Counted from the stretch's first letter, positions 1 through 5,201 are shown. The stretch is DNA of 5,201 bases from Endomicrobium sp. (GCA_031278115.1 JAITKZ010000050.1:1-5201), one strand, 5' to 3'. Notes: generated from the sequence alone by a model not told the origin. Translations and numbers: made by a program.

Positions 1-528
1 TAAAACCGCGGCAAGCATAACGTTTTCGGTAGCTCCGACGCTTGAGAAACAAAACTTTATTTCGGTTCCCGTAAGACCTTGAGGCGCCGACATTTTAACA
101 TATCCGCCTTCAACTGAAATTTGAGCTCCGAGTTTTTTAAAAGCCTCCAAGTGAATGTCTATAGGTCTTGCGCCTATAGCGCAGCCCCCCGGCAGAGATA
201 CGTCGACGCGTTTAAGCCGAGCAAGAAGAGGACCCATAATCAAAACGCTAGCCCGCATTTTCCTGACTAAATCGTAAGGAGCTATATGTCTATAACGGCT
301 TGATCGATACGTAAAAACGCGCGAACCTTTTTTCACGGTTTTTTTGCCTATAAAATTCATAAAAGAAATCGTAGTATTTATATCGGCAAGGCTCGGAACG
401 TTTTCTATTTCAGACGGTTCGTCCGTTAAAAGCGCGGCAAAAAGTATGGGAAGCCCAGAGTTTTTTGAACCTGAAACTTTTACCGTCCCTTTAAGCTTTC
501 TACCGCCCTTGATTATTATTTTATCCAT
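1..528 (-). CDS. murA: UDP-N-acetylglucosamine 1-carboxyvinyltransferase, N-terminal part (left copy, cut by window edge)
   Basis: MurA transfers enolpyruvate from phosphoenolpyruvate to UDP-GlcNAc, the first committed cytoplasmic step of peptidoglycan synthesis. The frame is open from the ATG at 528 to base 1, giving 176 residues, about 40% of the usual 418-420. It aligns without gaps to the right-hand murA at 3157, with roughly 77% identity by hand count (40 differences in 176). Visible family residues are Lys22 in SGSKNS, Arg92 in RKMRAS, and the catalytic Cys116 in LPGGCAIGARP. The start follows the prmC stop by 18 bases, which suggests one transcript. No Shine-Dalgarno sequence is obvious before the ATG, and translational coupling is possible. 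Codons ending in G or C (GCG, CCG, ACG, GGC) are commoner than in the right copy. The first two residues after the Met match the right copy, which supports this start. The family assignment is secure; whether the rest of the gene is intact cannot be seen. Confidence 0.96.
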   Translation of the reverse strand, partial: MDKIIIKGGRKLKGTVKVSGSKNSGLPILFAALLTDEPSEIENVPSLADINTTISFMNFIGKKTVKKGSRVFTYRSSRYRHIAPYDLVRKMRASVLIMGPLLARLKRVDVSLPGGCAIGARPIDIHLEAFKKLGAQISVEGGYVKMSAPQGLTGTEIKFCFSSVGATENVMLAAVL

Positions 529-546
529 TTTGACCGCAAGTAATAA

Positions 547-1398
547 CTAACAAGCAATTACTTTCCTTTCGCAAATTAATATTCTGTCTAAGCCGCAATA
601 GTCTTTGACAACGCGCATATTTTTATAGCCCGCATTTTCAAAAATGCTTTTTATTTCTTTGGATTTGTTTGCGTTTAATTCCAGAAAAATTTGTCCGCCT
701 GAATTTAAATATTTTTTAGCCTGACTTGCAATTTGAATATAAAAAAATAAGCCGTCTTCGCCGGTCGTTAAGGCAATTTGCGGCTCATATTTTAATTCGG
801 GTTCTGCCGTTTCATATTCCGTTTGGGAAACATAAGGCGGATTTGAAACAATTATATCAAATTTTTTATTCTCAAACGATGCGAAAATATCACTTTGAAT
901 AAAATTTATATTTTGCGCTCCGTTAAGCTTTGCGTTTTCTTTTGCAACGTCTAAGGCTTGCGCGCTTATATCGGAAGCGCAAATATCTTTGAAACTCCCA
1001 AGTTTTGACAAACTTATCGCTATGCAGCCGCAGCCGGCGCATAAATCTAAAGCTTTCGGCTCGCTTATGCCTTTGCAAAATGCCAACGCTTCTTCAACAA
1101 GCAGTTCCGTTTCCTGTCTTGGAATTAAAACGTTTTCATTGACCTTAAATTCAAAGCCCATAAATTCGCAGGAACCTAAAATATATGCCGTCGGCTCTCT
1201 TTTGGCACGCCTTTGAATGTATTGATTAAAGAGGAATTTTTCTTCTTCGGCAAGTTCAATATCTCTGATAAGGGCAAGTTTTGAGCGTTTAACTTTTAAA
1301 ACGGCGCTTAAAAGGACCTCGGCTGACGATTTATAGTCGTCAATTTTCTTTTCAATTAATTTCTTTTTTGCGGCGTTAAGAATATCATAAACTTTCAT
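547..1398 (-). CDS. prmC: Peptide chain release factor N5-glutamine methyltransferase (left copy)
   Basis: PrmC (formerly HemK) uses S-adenosylmethionine to methylate the glutamine of the GGQ motif in release factors RF1 and RF2, which improves termination. The protein has 283 residues, normal for the family. An N-terminal helical release-factor-binding domain covers about residues 1-75, followed by a Rossmann-type methyltransferase domain. Visible motifs are IPRQETE (92-98), the SAM-binding loop LDLCAGCGC (117-125), the acidic residue Asp143, and the substrate-glutamine motif NPPY (186-189). It lies 22 bases after the end of the prfA fragment and 18 bases before murA, so it sits in the usual prfA-prmC-murA order. 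Its upstream sequence has no clear ribosome binding site but does hold a near-consensus promoter-like sequence at 1410-1438. The SAM loop has Cys where the right copy has Ser, a mild variation. It is more diverged from its right-hand counterpart than MurA is. Nothing in the frame suggests decay. Confidence 0.95.
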   Translation of the reverse strand: MKVYDILNAAKKKLIEKKIDDYKSSAEVLLSAVLKVKRSKLALIRDIELAEEEKFLFNQYIQRRAKREPTAYILGSCEFMGFEFKVNENVLIPRQETELLVEEALAFCKGISEPKALDLCAGCGCIAISLSKLGSFKDICASDISAQALDVAKENAKLNGAQNINFIQSDIFASFENKKFDIIVSNPPYVSQTEYETAEPELKYEPQIALTTGEDGLFFYIQIASQAKKYLNSGGQIFLELNANKSKEIKSIFENAGYKNMRVVKDYCGLDRILICERKVIAC

Positions 1399-1409
1399 AA
1401 TAATGATAA

Positions 1410-1438
1410 ATTATAAACGATTAATCATTATTTTTCAA
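1410..1438 (-). promoter_or_regulatory. Possible sigma-70 type promoter for the left prmC-murA
   Basis: On the minus strand TTGAAA (1438-1433) is followed after exactly 17 bases by TATAAT (1415-1410), matching 11 of 12 consensus bases. The -35 box lies inside the last codons of prfA. The expected transcript start, near 1403, would leave only about five bases before the prmC ATG at 1398, so the mRNA would be almost leaderless. The match is seen directly; its function is inferred. AT-rich DNA produces such matches by chance, and the right arm has no equivalent. Confidence 0.35.
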
Positions 1439-1663
1439 TTGCCGTTCAGTGTCTGCTTCGATGAGTTTTCCTATAAGTTCGCATAAATCGCCGTCCATCA
1501 CTTCGACTATATTATATACGCTGTACCCTATTCTGTGGTCTGTAATTCTGTTTTGCGGAAAATTGTACGTTCTTATTTTCTCGGAACGGTCACCGCTTCC
1601 GACCTGCTGTTTTCTGTCGCTTGAAATTTGTTTTTCATGCTCTAAAAGTTTTTGCTCATAGAG
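1421..1663 (-). pseudogene. prfA: Peptide chain release factor 1, C-terminal fragment (left copy, 5' part missing)
   Basis: This is the last 81 codons of RF1, beginning at Leu-Tyr-Glu-Gln and ending at TAA (1423-1421). It holds the conserved stretch [18 protein letters not shown] and the following TDHRIGYS segment of the RF1 C-terminal region. The codon-recognition PxT motif and the catalytic GGQ motif are absent, so the fragment cannot act as a release factor. The open frame extends to an ATG at 1690, but the codons above 1663 are only the reverse complement of the right-hand prfA and do not resemble RF1. The gene is cut where the two inverted copies meet. The fragment has no frameshift or stop and its silent sites are heavily diverged from the right copy, so it looks like a clean cut from a functional gene and not like an old pseudogene. 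If the junction is an artefact, this is simply a partial CDS. Confidence 0.9.
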
Positions 1664-1665
1664 TT
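1657..1665. other. Junction of the two inverted copies, with microhomology
   Basis: The nine bases CATAGAGTT fit both sides. Read forward they encode His-Arg-Val of the right-hand RF1 (HRVQRVP). Read in reverse, the first seven encode part of Leu-Tyr-Glu of the left-hand RF1. To the left only the minus strand resembles RF1, and to the right only the plus strand does. The two prfA genes are broken at different points, about 95 codons apart in the protein, so this is a non-allelic inverted join. Short shared sequence at the join suits template switching in amplification, assembly error, or microhomology-mediated rearrangement. Confidence 0.85.
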
Positions 1666-2187
1666 CAAAGAGTTCCTGATACAGAAGCATCTGGAAGAGT
1701 GCATACCTCAGCTGTTACTGTAGCTGTTCTTCCTGAAGCTGAAGAAGTGGACTGTGAAATAAAGATGGAAGATTTGAGAATAGATACGTACAGGGCTTCA
1801 GGTGCGGGCGGTCAGCACGTAAATAAAACTGATTCGGCTATAAGAATCACGCATTTGCCTACAGGACTTGTAGTTGCCTGCCAAGATGAAAGAAGCCAGA
1901 TAAAAAACAGAGCAAAAGCGCTTAAAGTTTTAAGAGCTAAACTTTACGAACAAAAAGTTTTGGAGCAGGAAAAGCAGCTTTCAAACGAACGCAAACAGCA
2001 GGTGGGATCTGGCGACAGATCTGAAAAAATTAGAACATATAATTTCCCTCAGAATAGAATAACCGATCATAGAATTGGCTATAGTGTTTACAACATTACA
2101 GAAGTTATGGACGGAGATTTGTCGGAACTTGTAAACAAATTGATAGAAGCTGATGCGGAAGCTAAACTCAAGGAAAACAATATCTAA
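1657..2187 (+). pseudogene. prfA: Peptide chain release factor 1, 5'-truncated (right copy)
   Basis: RF1 binds the ribosomal A site and releases the peptide at UAA and UAG codons. Recognisable RF1 sequence begins abruptly at HRVQRVP and runs to the TAA at 2185-2187, about 176 codons, roughly half of the usual 355-360. The stop-codon recognition motif Pro-Asp-Thr (PxT type, 1675-1683) marks it as RF1 and not RF2. The catalytic Gly-Gly-Gln is at 1807-1815, and the C-terminal [14 protein letters not shown] segment follows. Domain 1 and the start of domain 2 are missing. A TTG at 1621 could open the frame, but bases 1621-1656 are the complement of the left prfA and give no RF1 residues, so that start is spurious. 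The stop codon touches the prmC ATG with no gap, which points to coupled translation with the enzyme that modifies its GGQ. As it stands the fragment cannot give functional RF1. Confidence 0.92.
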
Positions 2188-3045
2188 ATGTTAGACGGCG
2201 AAAACGTTTATACATTATTAAAAACAGCCACAAAGTTTTTAAAATCCAAAGGTTTGTCTGAACCTAAATCTGACGCGGAAGTTTTATTGAGCTTTGTATT
2301 GCAAATAAAGCGTTCCCAGCTGCCTTTATTAAGAAGTCAAAAACCGACCGATAAGCAAATATTGCAATATGAAAATTATGTGTTAAAACGTTCAAATCGC
2401 AAACCAGCGGCATATATAATAGGTGTTGCTGATTTTATGGGCTTTGAATTTAAAGTAGATAAAAATGTTCTTATACCAAGACCAGAAACAGAAATTTTGG
2501 TTGAAGTTGCGTTAAAGATTGCCAAAGAAAAAAATAAAAAGTCTATTTTAGATTTATGTACAGGGTCAGGTTGTATAGCTATAAGTTTGGCTAAACTTGG
2601 AATTTTTGAAGTTATTGTAGCTGTAGCTTCAGACATAAGCGTTAATGCTTTGTCAATTGCAAAAGAAAATGCGCTAATTAACAATGCTTTCAATATCAAA
2701 TTTATTGAAAGCGATATTTTTGAAAAAATACCAGATTGCAAATTTGATATGATAGTTTCCAATCCTCCATATGTTACGGAATATGAATACGCTAATTTGG
2801 AGCCTGAGCTTAAGTTTGAGCCGAAAAATGCTCTAACAGCGCAAGATGACGGTTTGTTTTTTTATAAAGAGATAGCTGCAAATACAACCAAATACTTAAA
2901 CAGCAATGGGTATATTATTCTTGAATTAAATTCAAATAAAGCAGAAGATATACGACAAATATTTTTAGATAATAAATACACAGATATTGAAATAATAAAC
3001 GATTATTCTGGACTTCCTAGGATATTAAAAGCTCTAAAATCTTGA
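2188..3045 (+). CDS. prmC: Peptide chain release factor N5-glutamine methyltransferase (right copy)
   Basis: This is the second PrmC/HemK, with 285 residues, full length and without disruption. It has the same role as the left copy: SAM-dependent methylation of the GGQ glutamine of RF1/RF2 in the cytoplasm. An N-terminal helical domain precedes IPRPETE, the SAM loop LDLCTGSGC (starting near residue 121), Asp149, and the substrate motif NPPY (192-195). The ATG directly follows the prfA stop (TAA then ATG). An AAGGAA at 2170-2175, 12 bases upstream, is a somewhat distant candidate ribosome binding site, so coupled translation is likely. Compared with the left copy it has four more residues at the N-terminus, about four fewer at the C-terminus, and a two-residue insertion at 144-147 caused by a repeated six-base unit. 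Its codons are clearly more A/T-rich than those of the left copy. The function assignment is firm. Confidence 0.95.
   Translation: MLDGENVYTLLKTATKFLKSKGLSEPKSDAEVLLSFVLQIKRSQLPLLRSQKPTDKQILQYENYVLKRSNRKPAAYIIGVADFMGFEFKVDKNVLIPRPETEILVEVALKIAKEKNKKSILDLCTGSGCIAISLAKLGIFEVIVAVASDISVNALSIAKENALINNAFNIKFIESDIFEKIPDCKFDMIVSNPPYVTEYEYANLEPELKFEPKNALTAQDDGLFFYKEIAANTTKYLNSNGYIILELNSNKAEDIRQIFLDNKYTDIEIINDYSGLPRILKALKS
2617..2628 (+). repeat. Tandem six-base duplication GTAGCT x2 inside prmC
   Basis: GTAGCT occurs twice in a row, in frame, coding Val-Ala-Val-Ala at residues 144-147 just before the conserved SDIS. The left prmC has only one such unit at this place, which explains a two-residue offset between the copies from here on. 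It lies in the strand/loop leading to the SAM-binding acidic residue and keeps the frame, so it is probably tolerated. Confidence 0.7.
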
Positions 3046-3156
3046 TATTTACAATTCTTCGCACGAAGTCGCGGAAAAGGTACTTTTTAAGGTTGGTGAG
3101 TCAATCTTTATTTTATTATAGATATTTATTATATAAAATAAATCATTGGGATTAAA
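3046..3156 (+). other. Spacer between right prmC and murA
   Basis: The spacer is 111 bases, against 18 bases at the same place in the left copy. The first half has short inverted elements, CTTC-GCAC-GAAG and AAAAG-GTA-CTTTT, that are too weak to call a terminator. The second half is very A/T-rich. Promoter candidates there, such as TTGGTG (3093-3098) with TATAGA (3117-3122) after 18 bases, are poor matches. Only a weak GGGA lies upstream of the murA ATG. No gene was found here. An internal promoter for murA is possible but not shown. Confidence 0.4.
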
Positions 3157-4413
3157 ATGGATAAAATAATAATACACGGCGGAAAAAAATTGAAAGGCGA
3201 AGTTATTATTTCGGGATCAAAGAATTCTACTTTGCCTATTTTGTTTGCAACTTTACTTACTGACGAGCCTTCAATAATAAAAAATGTTCCTTCTCTTGCA
3301 GATATAGACACAGCTGTGAAATTTTTAAATTTTATAGGTAAAAAAACCATAAAAAAAGGAAATACTATACGAACTTATTCATCTTGTAAGTATAAACATA
3401 TAGCTCCTTACGATTTGGTCAGAAAAATGCGGGCGAGCGTTTTAATAATGGGACCATTGCTTGCAAGGCTTAACCGTGTTGACGTTTCTTTACCCGGAGG
3501 CTGTACTATAGGGGCAAGACCTATAGACATACACTTGGATGCTTTTAAAAAACTTGGAGCTGAAATTTCTGTTGAAGGTGGATATGTTAAAACTTCGGCA
3601 AAAGATGGGCTTAAAGGCGCTGTTATAGATTTAAAGTTTCCAAGCGTTGGTGCAACTGAAAATATTTTACTTAGCGCAGTTTTAGCTAAAGGCAAAACTA
3701 CTATAGTTAATGTAGCTAAAGAGCCTGAAATAGAAGATTTGGTTAATGTCCTAAATAAGATGGGGGCTAAAATAAGTGGTGCGGGTACTGGGAAAATAAT
3801 TATTGACGGCGTTGATAGTTTACGAGGATTTACACATGAAGTAATTCCCGATAGAATAGAGGCTGCGACATATATAATAGCTGCAGCTATCACAAAGGGT
3901 GACGTTGTTCTTAAAAATGTTGTTCCAGAACATATTGAAGCGATAAGCAATAAATTGAAAAAAAGCGGGTTATTTGTTAAAGAAAATGGAACGACCATTA
4001 GAGTTAAATGGATTAGGGGTTTACATCCTCAAAATATTAAAACGGAAGCCTATCCAGGGTTTCCGACTGATGTTCAAGCTCAGTGGATGGCTTTGATGTG
4101 TCTTTTAAAAGGACATTCAAAAGTAGAAGAAACCATATTTGAAAACAGATTTATGCATGTTACGGAATTACAAAGATTTGGAGCAAATATAAAAATAGAC
4201 TCTAGGGTGGCTAATATAACTGGAGTTGATAAATTCTCAGGAGCTCCTGTGATGGCTTCAGATTTAAGAGCTGGCGCAGCTCTTGTATTGGCGGGTCTTG
4301 CGGCAGAAGGCAAGACGATAGTATCAAGAATTTATCATCTTGACAGGGGCTATGAACTGCTTGAAAAGAAACTTAAAAAACTCGGAGCAGATATAAAAAG
4401 AGTGCATGTTTAA
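3157..4413 (+). CDS. murA: UDP-N-acetylglucosamine 1-carboxyvinyltransferase (right copy, complete)
   Basis: This is full-length MurA with 418 residues, the normal size. It catalyses PEP + UDP-GlcNAc to UDP-GlcNAc-enolpyruvate plus phosphate, opening cytoplasmic peptidoglycan synthesis. All key residues are visible with nearly Escherichia coli numbering: Lys22 (SGSKNS), Arg92, catalytic Cys116 in LPGGCTIGARP, Arg121, Asp305 in YPGFPTDVQAQ, Arg371 in SDLRAGAA, and Arg397 in DRGYE. Having Cys and not Asp at 116 predicts sensitivity to fosfomycin, an inference from the family. The fold is the duplicated inside-out alpha/beta barrel of the EPSP-synthase family. It is the last gene of the right-hand prfA-prmC-murA group, 111 bases after prmC. 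The start is supported by exact agreement of the first six residues (MDKIII) with the left copy. The frame is uninterrupted and should give active enzyme. No convincing terminator follows before the rpsB promoter. Confidence 0.97.
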   Translation: MDKIIIHGGKKLKGEVIISGSKNSTLPILFATLLTDEPSIIKNVPSLADIDTAVKFLNFIGKKTIKKGNTIRTYSSCKYKHIAPYDLVRKMRASVLIMGPLLARLNRVDVSLPGGCTIGARPIDIHLDAFKKLGAEISVEGGYVKTSAKDGLKGAVIDLKFPSVGATENILLSAVLAKGKTTIVNVAKEPEIEDLVNVLNKMGAKISGAGTGKIIIDGVDSLRGFTHEVIPDRIEAATYIIAAAITKGDVVLKNVVPEHIEAISNKLKKSGLFVKENGTTIRVKWIRGLHPQNIKTEAYPGFPTDVQAQWMALMCLLKGHSKVEETIFENRFMHVTELQRFGANIKIDSRVANITGVDKFSGAPVMASDLRAGAALVLAGLAAEGKTIVSRIYHLDRGYELLEKKLKKLGADIKRVHV

Positions 4414-4505
4414 ATAAAATGACATACAAAATTTTCTTAAATAGAAAAAACTTTGAATGAAATCAGTGCATTTTATTACTGTTAACAAACGGAAACTGTC
4501 AGCTC

Positions 4506-4534
4506 TTGAAAACAATTATAGGGTTTGATAAAAT
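4506..4534 (+). promoter_or_regulatory. Sigma-70 type promoter with extended -10, for rpsB
   Basis: TTGAAA (4506-4511) is followed by a 17-base spacer and TAAAAT (4529-4534). Each hexamer matches consensus at five of six positions. A TG at 4526-4527, one base before the -10 box, forms an extended -10 element. Transcription would begin at about 4541, just before the first leader hairpin. The position in the intergenic region after murA and ahead of a strongly expressed ribosomal gene supports a real promoter. Confidence 0.7.
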
Positions 4535-4540
4535 AATATA

Positions 4541-4702
4541 GTCTTTAGGGTCACAACCCTAAATAATCACACAATCGGATTTGCCAAACGGTCTCAAAGG
4601 AAAGCTTTGAGGTTTTGGAGATGGAAGATTGTGGAAGCCGTGAGACGAAAATACGTCTTGAAACGGAAACCGCTACTGCGGTTAAAACCAAAGGAGAGAA
4701 GT
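4541..4702 (+). promoter_or_regulatory. Structured 5' leader of rpsB, candidate autoregulatory RNA
   Basis: This is the predicted 5' untranslated region of about 160 nt, rich in complementary segments. P1 is a perfect 8-bp hairpin (4544-4551 with 4556-4563, loop CACA) at the very 5' end. P2 pairs 4593-4599 with 4605-4611, extended by 4584-4589 with 4612-4618. P3 pairs 4638-4641 with 4663-4666 and 4642-4647 with 4654-4659. P4 is a 6-bp hairpin (4668-4673 with 4678-4683, loop TACT). An alternative helix would pair 4605-4608 and 4611-4616 with 4684-4693, which breaks P2 and covers the first part of the Shine-Dalgarno sequence. Ribosomal protein leaders often work this way, with the protein binding its own mRNA. 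No run of T follows any hairpin, so control would be of translation, not termination. Pairings were found by eye; energies and conservation were not computed. I do not recognise a known riboswitch class. Confidence 0.5.
4691..4696 (+). promoter_or_regulatory. Shine-Dalgarno sequence of rpsB
   Basis: AAGGAG stands six bases before the ATG at 4703, a canonical site and much stronger than anything in front of the prmC or murA genes here. It fixes the rpsB start. Its first three bases could pair with 4606-4605 and neighbours in the alternative leader helix. Confidence 0.9.
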
Positions 4703-5201
4703 ATGGCAAACATTACAATGAAGGCTTTACTGGAAGCCGGTGTTCATTTCGGACATCAAACCAGAAGATGGAATCCAAAAATGGGAAAGTTTATTTTTGG
4801 AACTAGGAACAAAATTCACATCATAGATCTTCAAAAAACCCTTAAAGAATTGAAAAAAAACTACAAAGTAGTAAGAGATCTCGTTGCCGAGGGCAAAGAG
4901 ATAATTTTTGTAGGAACAAAGAAACAAGCTCAGGTTCCAGTAAAAGAGGAAGCTCAGCGCTGCGGAGCTTTTTTTGTAGCTGAAAGATGGCTTGGTGGAA
5001 CTCTTACAAATTTTGAAACTTTAAAGAAATCTATTGCAAGATACAAAGAAATAGAAAAAATGAAAGAAGATGGTGTTTTCCAAATTCTTTCAAAAAAAGA
5101 ACAGTCTCAGATTGAAAGAGAGAGAATTAAGCTTGAAAAGTCTTTGGAAGGGTTAAAAAATATGACAAAACTTCCAGGTCTTATGTTTGTGGTTGGTTCT
5201 A
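4703..5201 (+). CDS. rpsB: 30S ribosomal protein S2, N-terminal part (cut by window end)
   Basis: S2 is a small-subunit protein that binds 16S rRNA between head and body and helps recruit S1 in many bacteria. The frame starts at ATG 4703 and is still open at the window end, giving 166 codons of a usual 230-260 or more. Typical S2 segments are seen: [20 protein letters not shown] (from residue 6), [21 protein letters not shown], the FVGTKKQAQ segment, [11 protein letters not shown], and a charged coiled-coil-like helical stretch near residues 110-150. The strong Shine-Dalgarno site and extended -10 promoter suit a highly expressed gene. In most bacteria rpsB is followed by tsf (elongation factor Ts), which lies outside the view. 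Base composition matches the right arm. Identification is secure. Confidence 0.97.
   Translation, partial: MANITMKALLEAGVHFGHQTRRWNPKMGKFIFGTRNKIHIIDLQKTLKELKKNYKVVRDLVAEGKEIIFVGTKKQAQVPVKEEAQRCGAFFVAERWLGGTLTNFETLKKSIARYKEIEKMKEDGVFQILSKKEQSQIERERIKLEKSLEGLKNMTKLPGLMFVVGS

Larger units (their letters stand above)
1..1663 (-). repeat. Left arm of a large diverged inverted repeat (prfA tail-prmC-murA)
   Basis: This arm is homologous, gene by gene, in reverse orientation to 1942-3684. MurA is about 77% identical at protein level, and PrmC is clearly less similar. The arm continues beyond base 1, so its true end is unknown. The copies share order and spacing apart from a longer prmC-murA gap on the right. 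They differ at most silent sites, so a nucleotide self-comparison would show only patchy similarity. Confidence 0.85.
1942..3684 (+). repeat. Right arm of a large diverged inverted repeat (prfA tail-prmC-murA)
   Basis: This is the counterpart of 1-1663 in opposite orientation. The arm starts where the right-hand RF1 reaches Leu-Tyr-Glu-Gln (1942), the point at which the left-hand RF1 is cut. Bases 1664-1941, the RF1 segment with the PDT and GGQ motifs, are the single-copy spacer of 278 bases. The visible matching part ends at 3684 only because the left murA leaves the window. Confidence 0.85.

Noticed and set aside
1621..1656. TTG at 1621 as the start of the right-hand prfA
   Set aside because: The 12 codons before HRVQRVP are the complement of the left-hand prfA and have no RF1 resemblance; RF1 also needs some 190 more residues upstream.
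1664..1690. ATG at 1690 as a true start for a short minus-strand protein
   Set aside because: Codons above 1663 are the antisense of the right-hand prfA (HRVQRVPDT region). The short protein is a by-product of the join.
2376..2762. Minus-strand frame of 128 codons opposite the right prmC
   Set aside because: It is an antisense shadow of conserved PrmC motifs. The same kind of shadow appears opposite the left prmC (989-1216), as expected from shared protein sequence.
3408..3998. Long minus-strand frame of 196 codons opposite murA
   Set aside because: It lies wholly antisense to a well-conserved murA, has no family resemblance, and its hydrophobic look comes from reading the complement of the murA codons.
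4324..4515. Minus-strand frame of 63 codons after murA
   Set aside because: It is partly antisense to the murA end and otherwise covers A/T-rich spacer, with no recognisable motif or start signal.
4541..4702. Known riboswitch or tRNA-like element in the rpsB leader
   Set aside because: I could not match the conserved core of any class I know (cobalamin, SAM, cyclic-di-GMP, T-box), and the gene downstream fits ribosomal protein feedback better.
4615..4806. Small plus-strand frame (TTG 4615 or ATG 4621) as an rpsB leader peptide
   Set aside because: It overlaps rpsB in another frame by about 100 bases, has no properly spaced ribosome binding site, and its residues mirror the leader stems and S2 codons.
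1..5201. Mobile element, CRISPR array, toxin-antitoxin or defence genes
   Set aside because: No transposase, terminal repeats with target duplication, spaced direct repeats or accessory genes were seen. The large inverted repeat consists of housekeeping genes only.

Overview
The window carries only bacterial housekeeping genes, arranged in an unusual way. Two diverged copies of the same gene block, prfA (release factor RF1) - prmC (RF1 glutamine methyltransferase) - murA (UDP-GlcNAc enolpyruvyl transferase), lie head to head. The left copy is on the minus strand: murA 1-528 (running off the window), prmC 547-1398 and a prfA tail 1421-1663. The right copy is on the plus strand: prfA lacking its 5' part from about 1657 to 2187, prmC 2188-3045 and murA 3157-4413. 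After the right copy comes a promoter near 4506-4534, a structured leader of about 160 nt, and the start of rpsB (ribosomal protein S2, 4703 to the window end).

The organism appears to be a low-GC (about 30-43% in hand-sampled lines), Gram-negative-type bacterium. The gene order prfA-prmC-murA is known from several deep Gram-negative lineages. My best guess is an Elusimicrobiota/Endomicrobium-like gut bacterium, but this is a low-confidence guess from general resemblance. The left arm is richer in G/C-ending codons than the right arm.

The genes fit together functionally. RF1 reads UAA/UAG stop codons, PrmC methylates the Gln of its GGQ motif, MurA makes the first committed peptidoglycan precursor, and S2 belongs to the 30S subunit. 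However, both prfA copies are broken at the same point (about 1657-1665), so the window holds no intact RF1. Each arm is otherwise clean and under protein-level constraint. In a 36-residue RF1 segment that is identical in both arms, 26 codons differ and all the differences are silent. The two arms therefore look like orthologues from two related lineages, or very old paralogues, joined inverted at a 7-9 base microhomology. The likeliest explanation is a chimeric join made during whole-genome amplification or metagenome assembly. A genuine inverted duplication is possible but would need an intact prfA elsewhere in the genome.

The best candidate for real new biology is the rpsB leader (about 4541-4702). 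It has four hairpins and a possible alternative long-range helix that would cover part of the Shine-Dalgarno sequence. I found no mobile element, CRISPR array, tRNA, rRNA or defence system.
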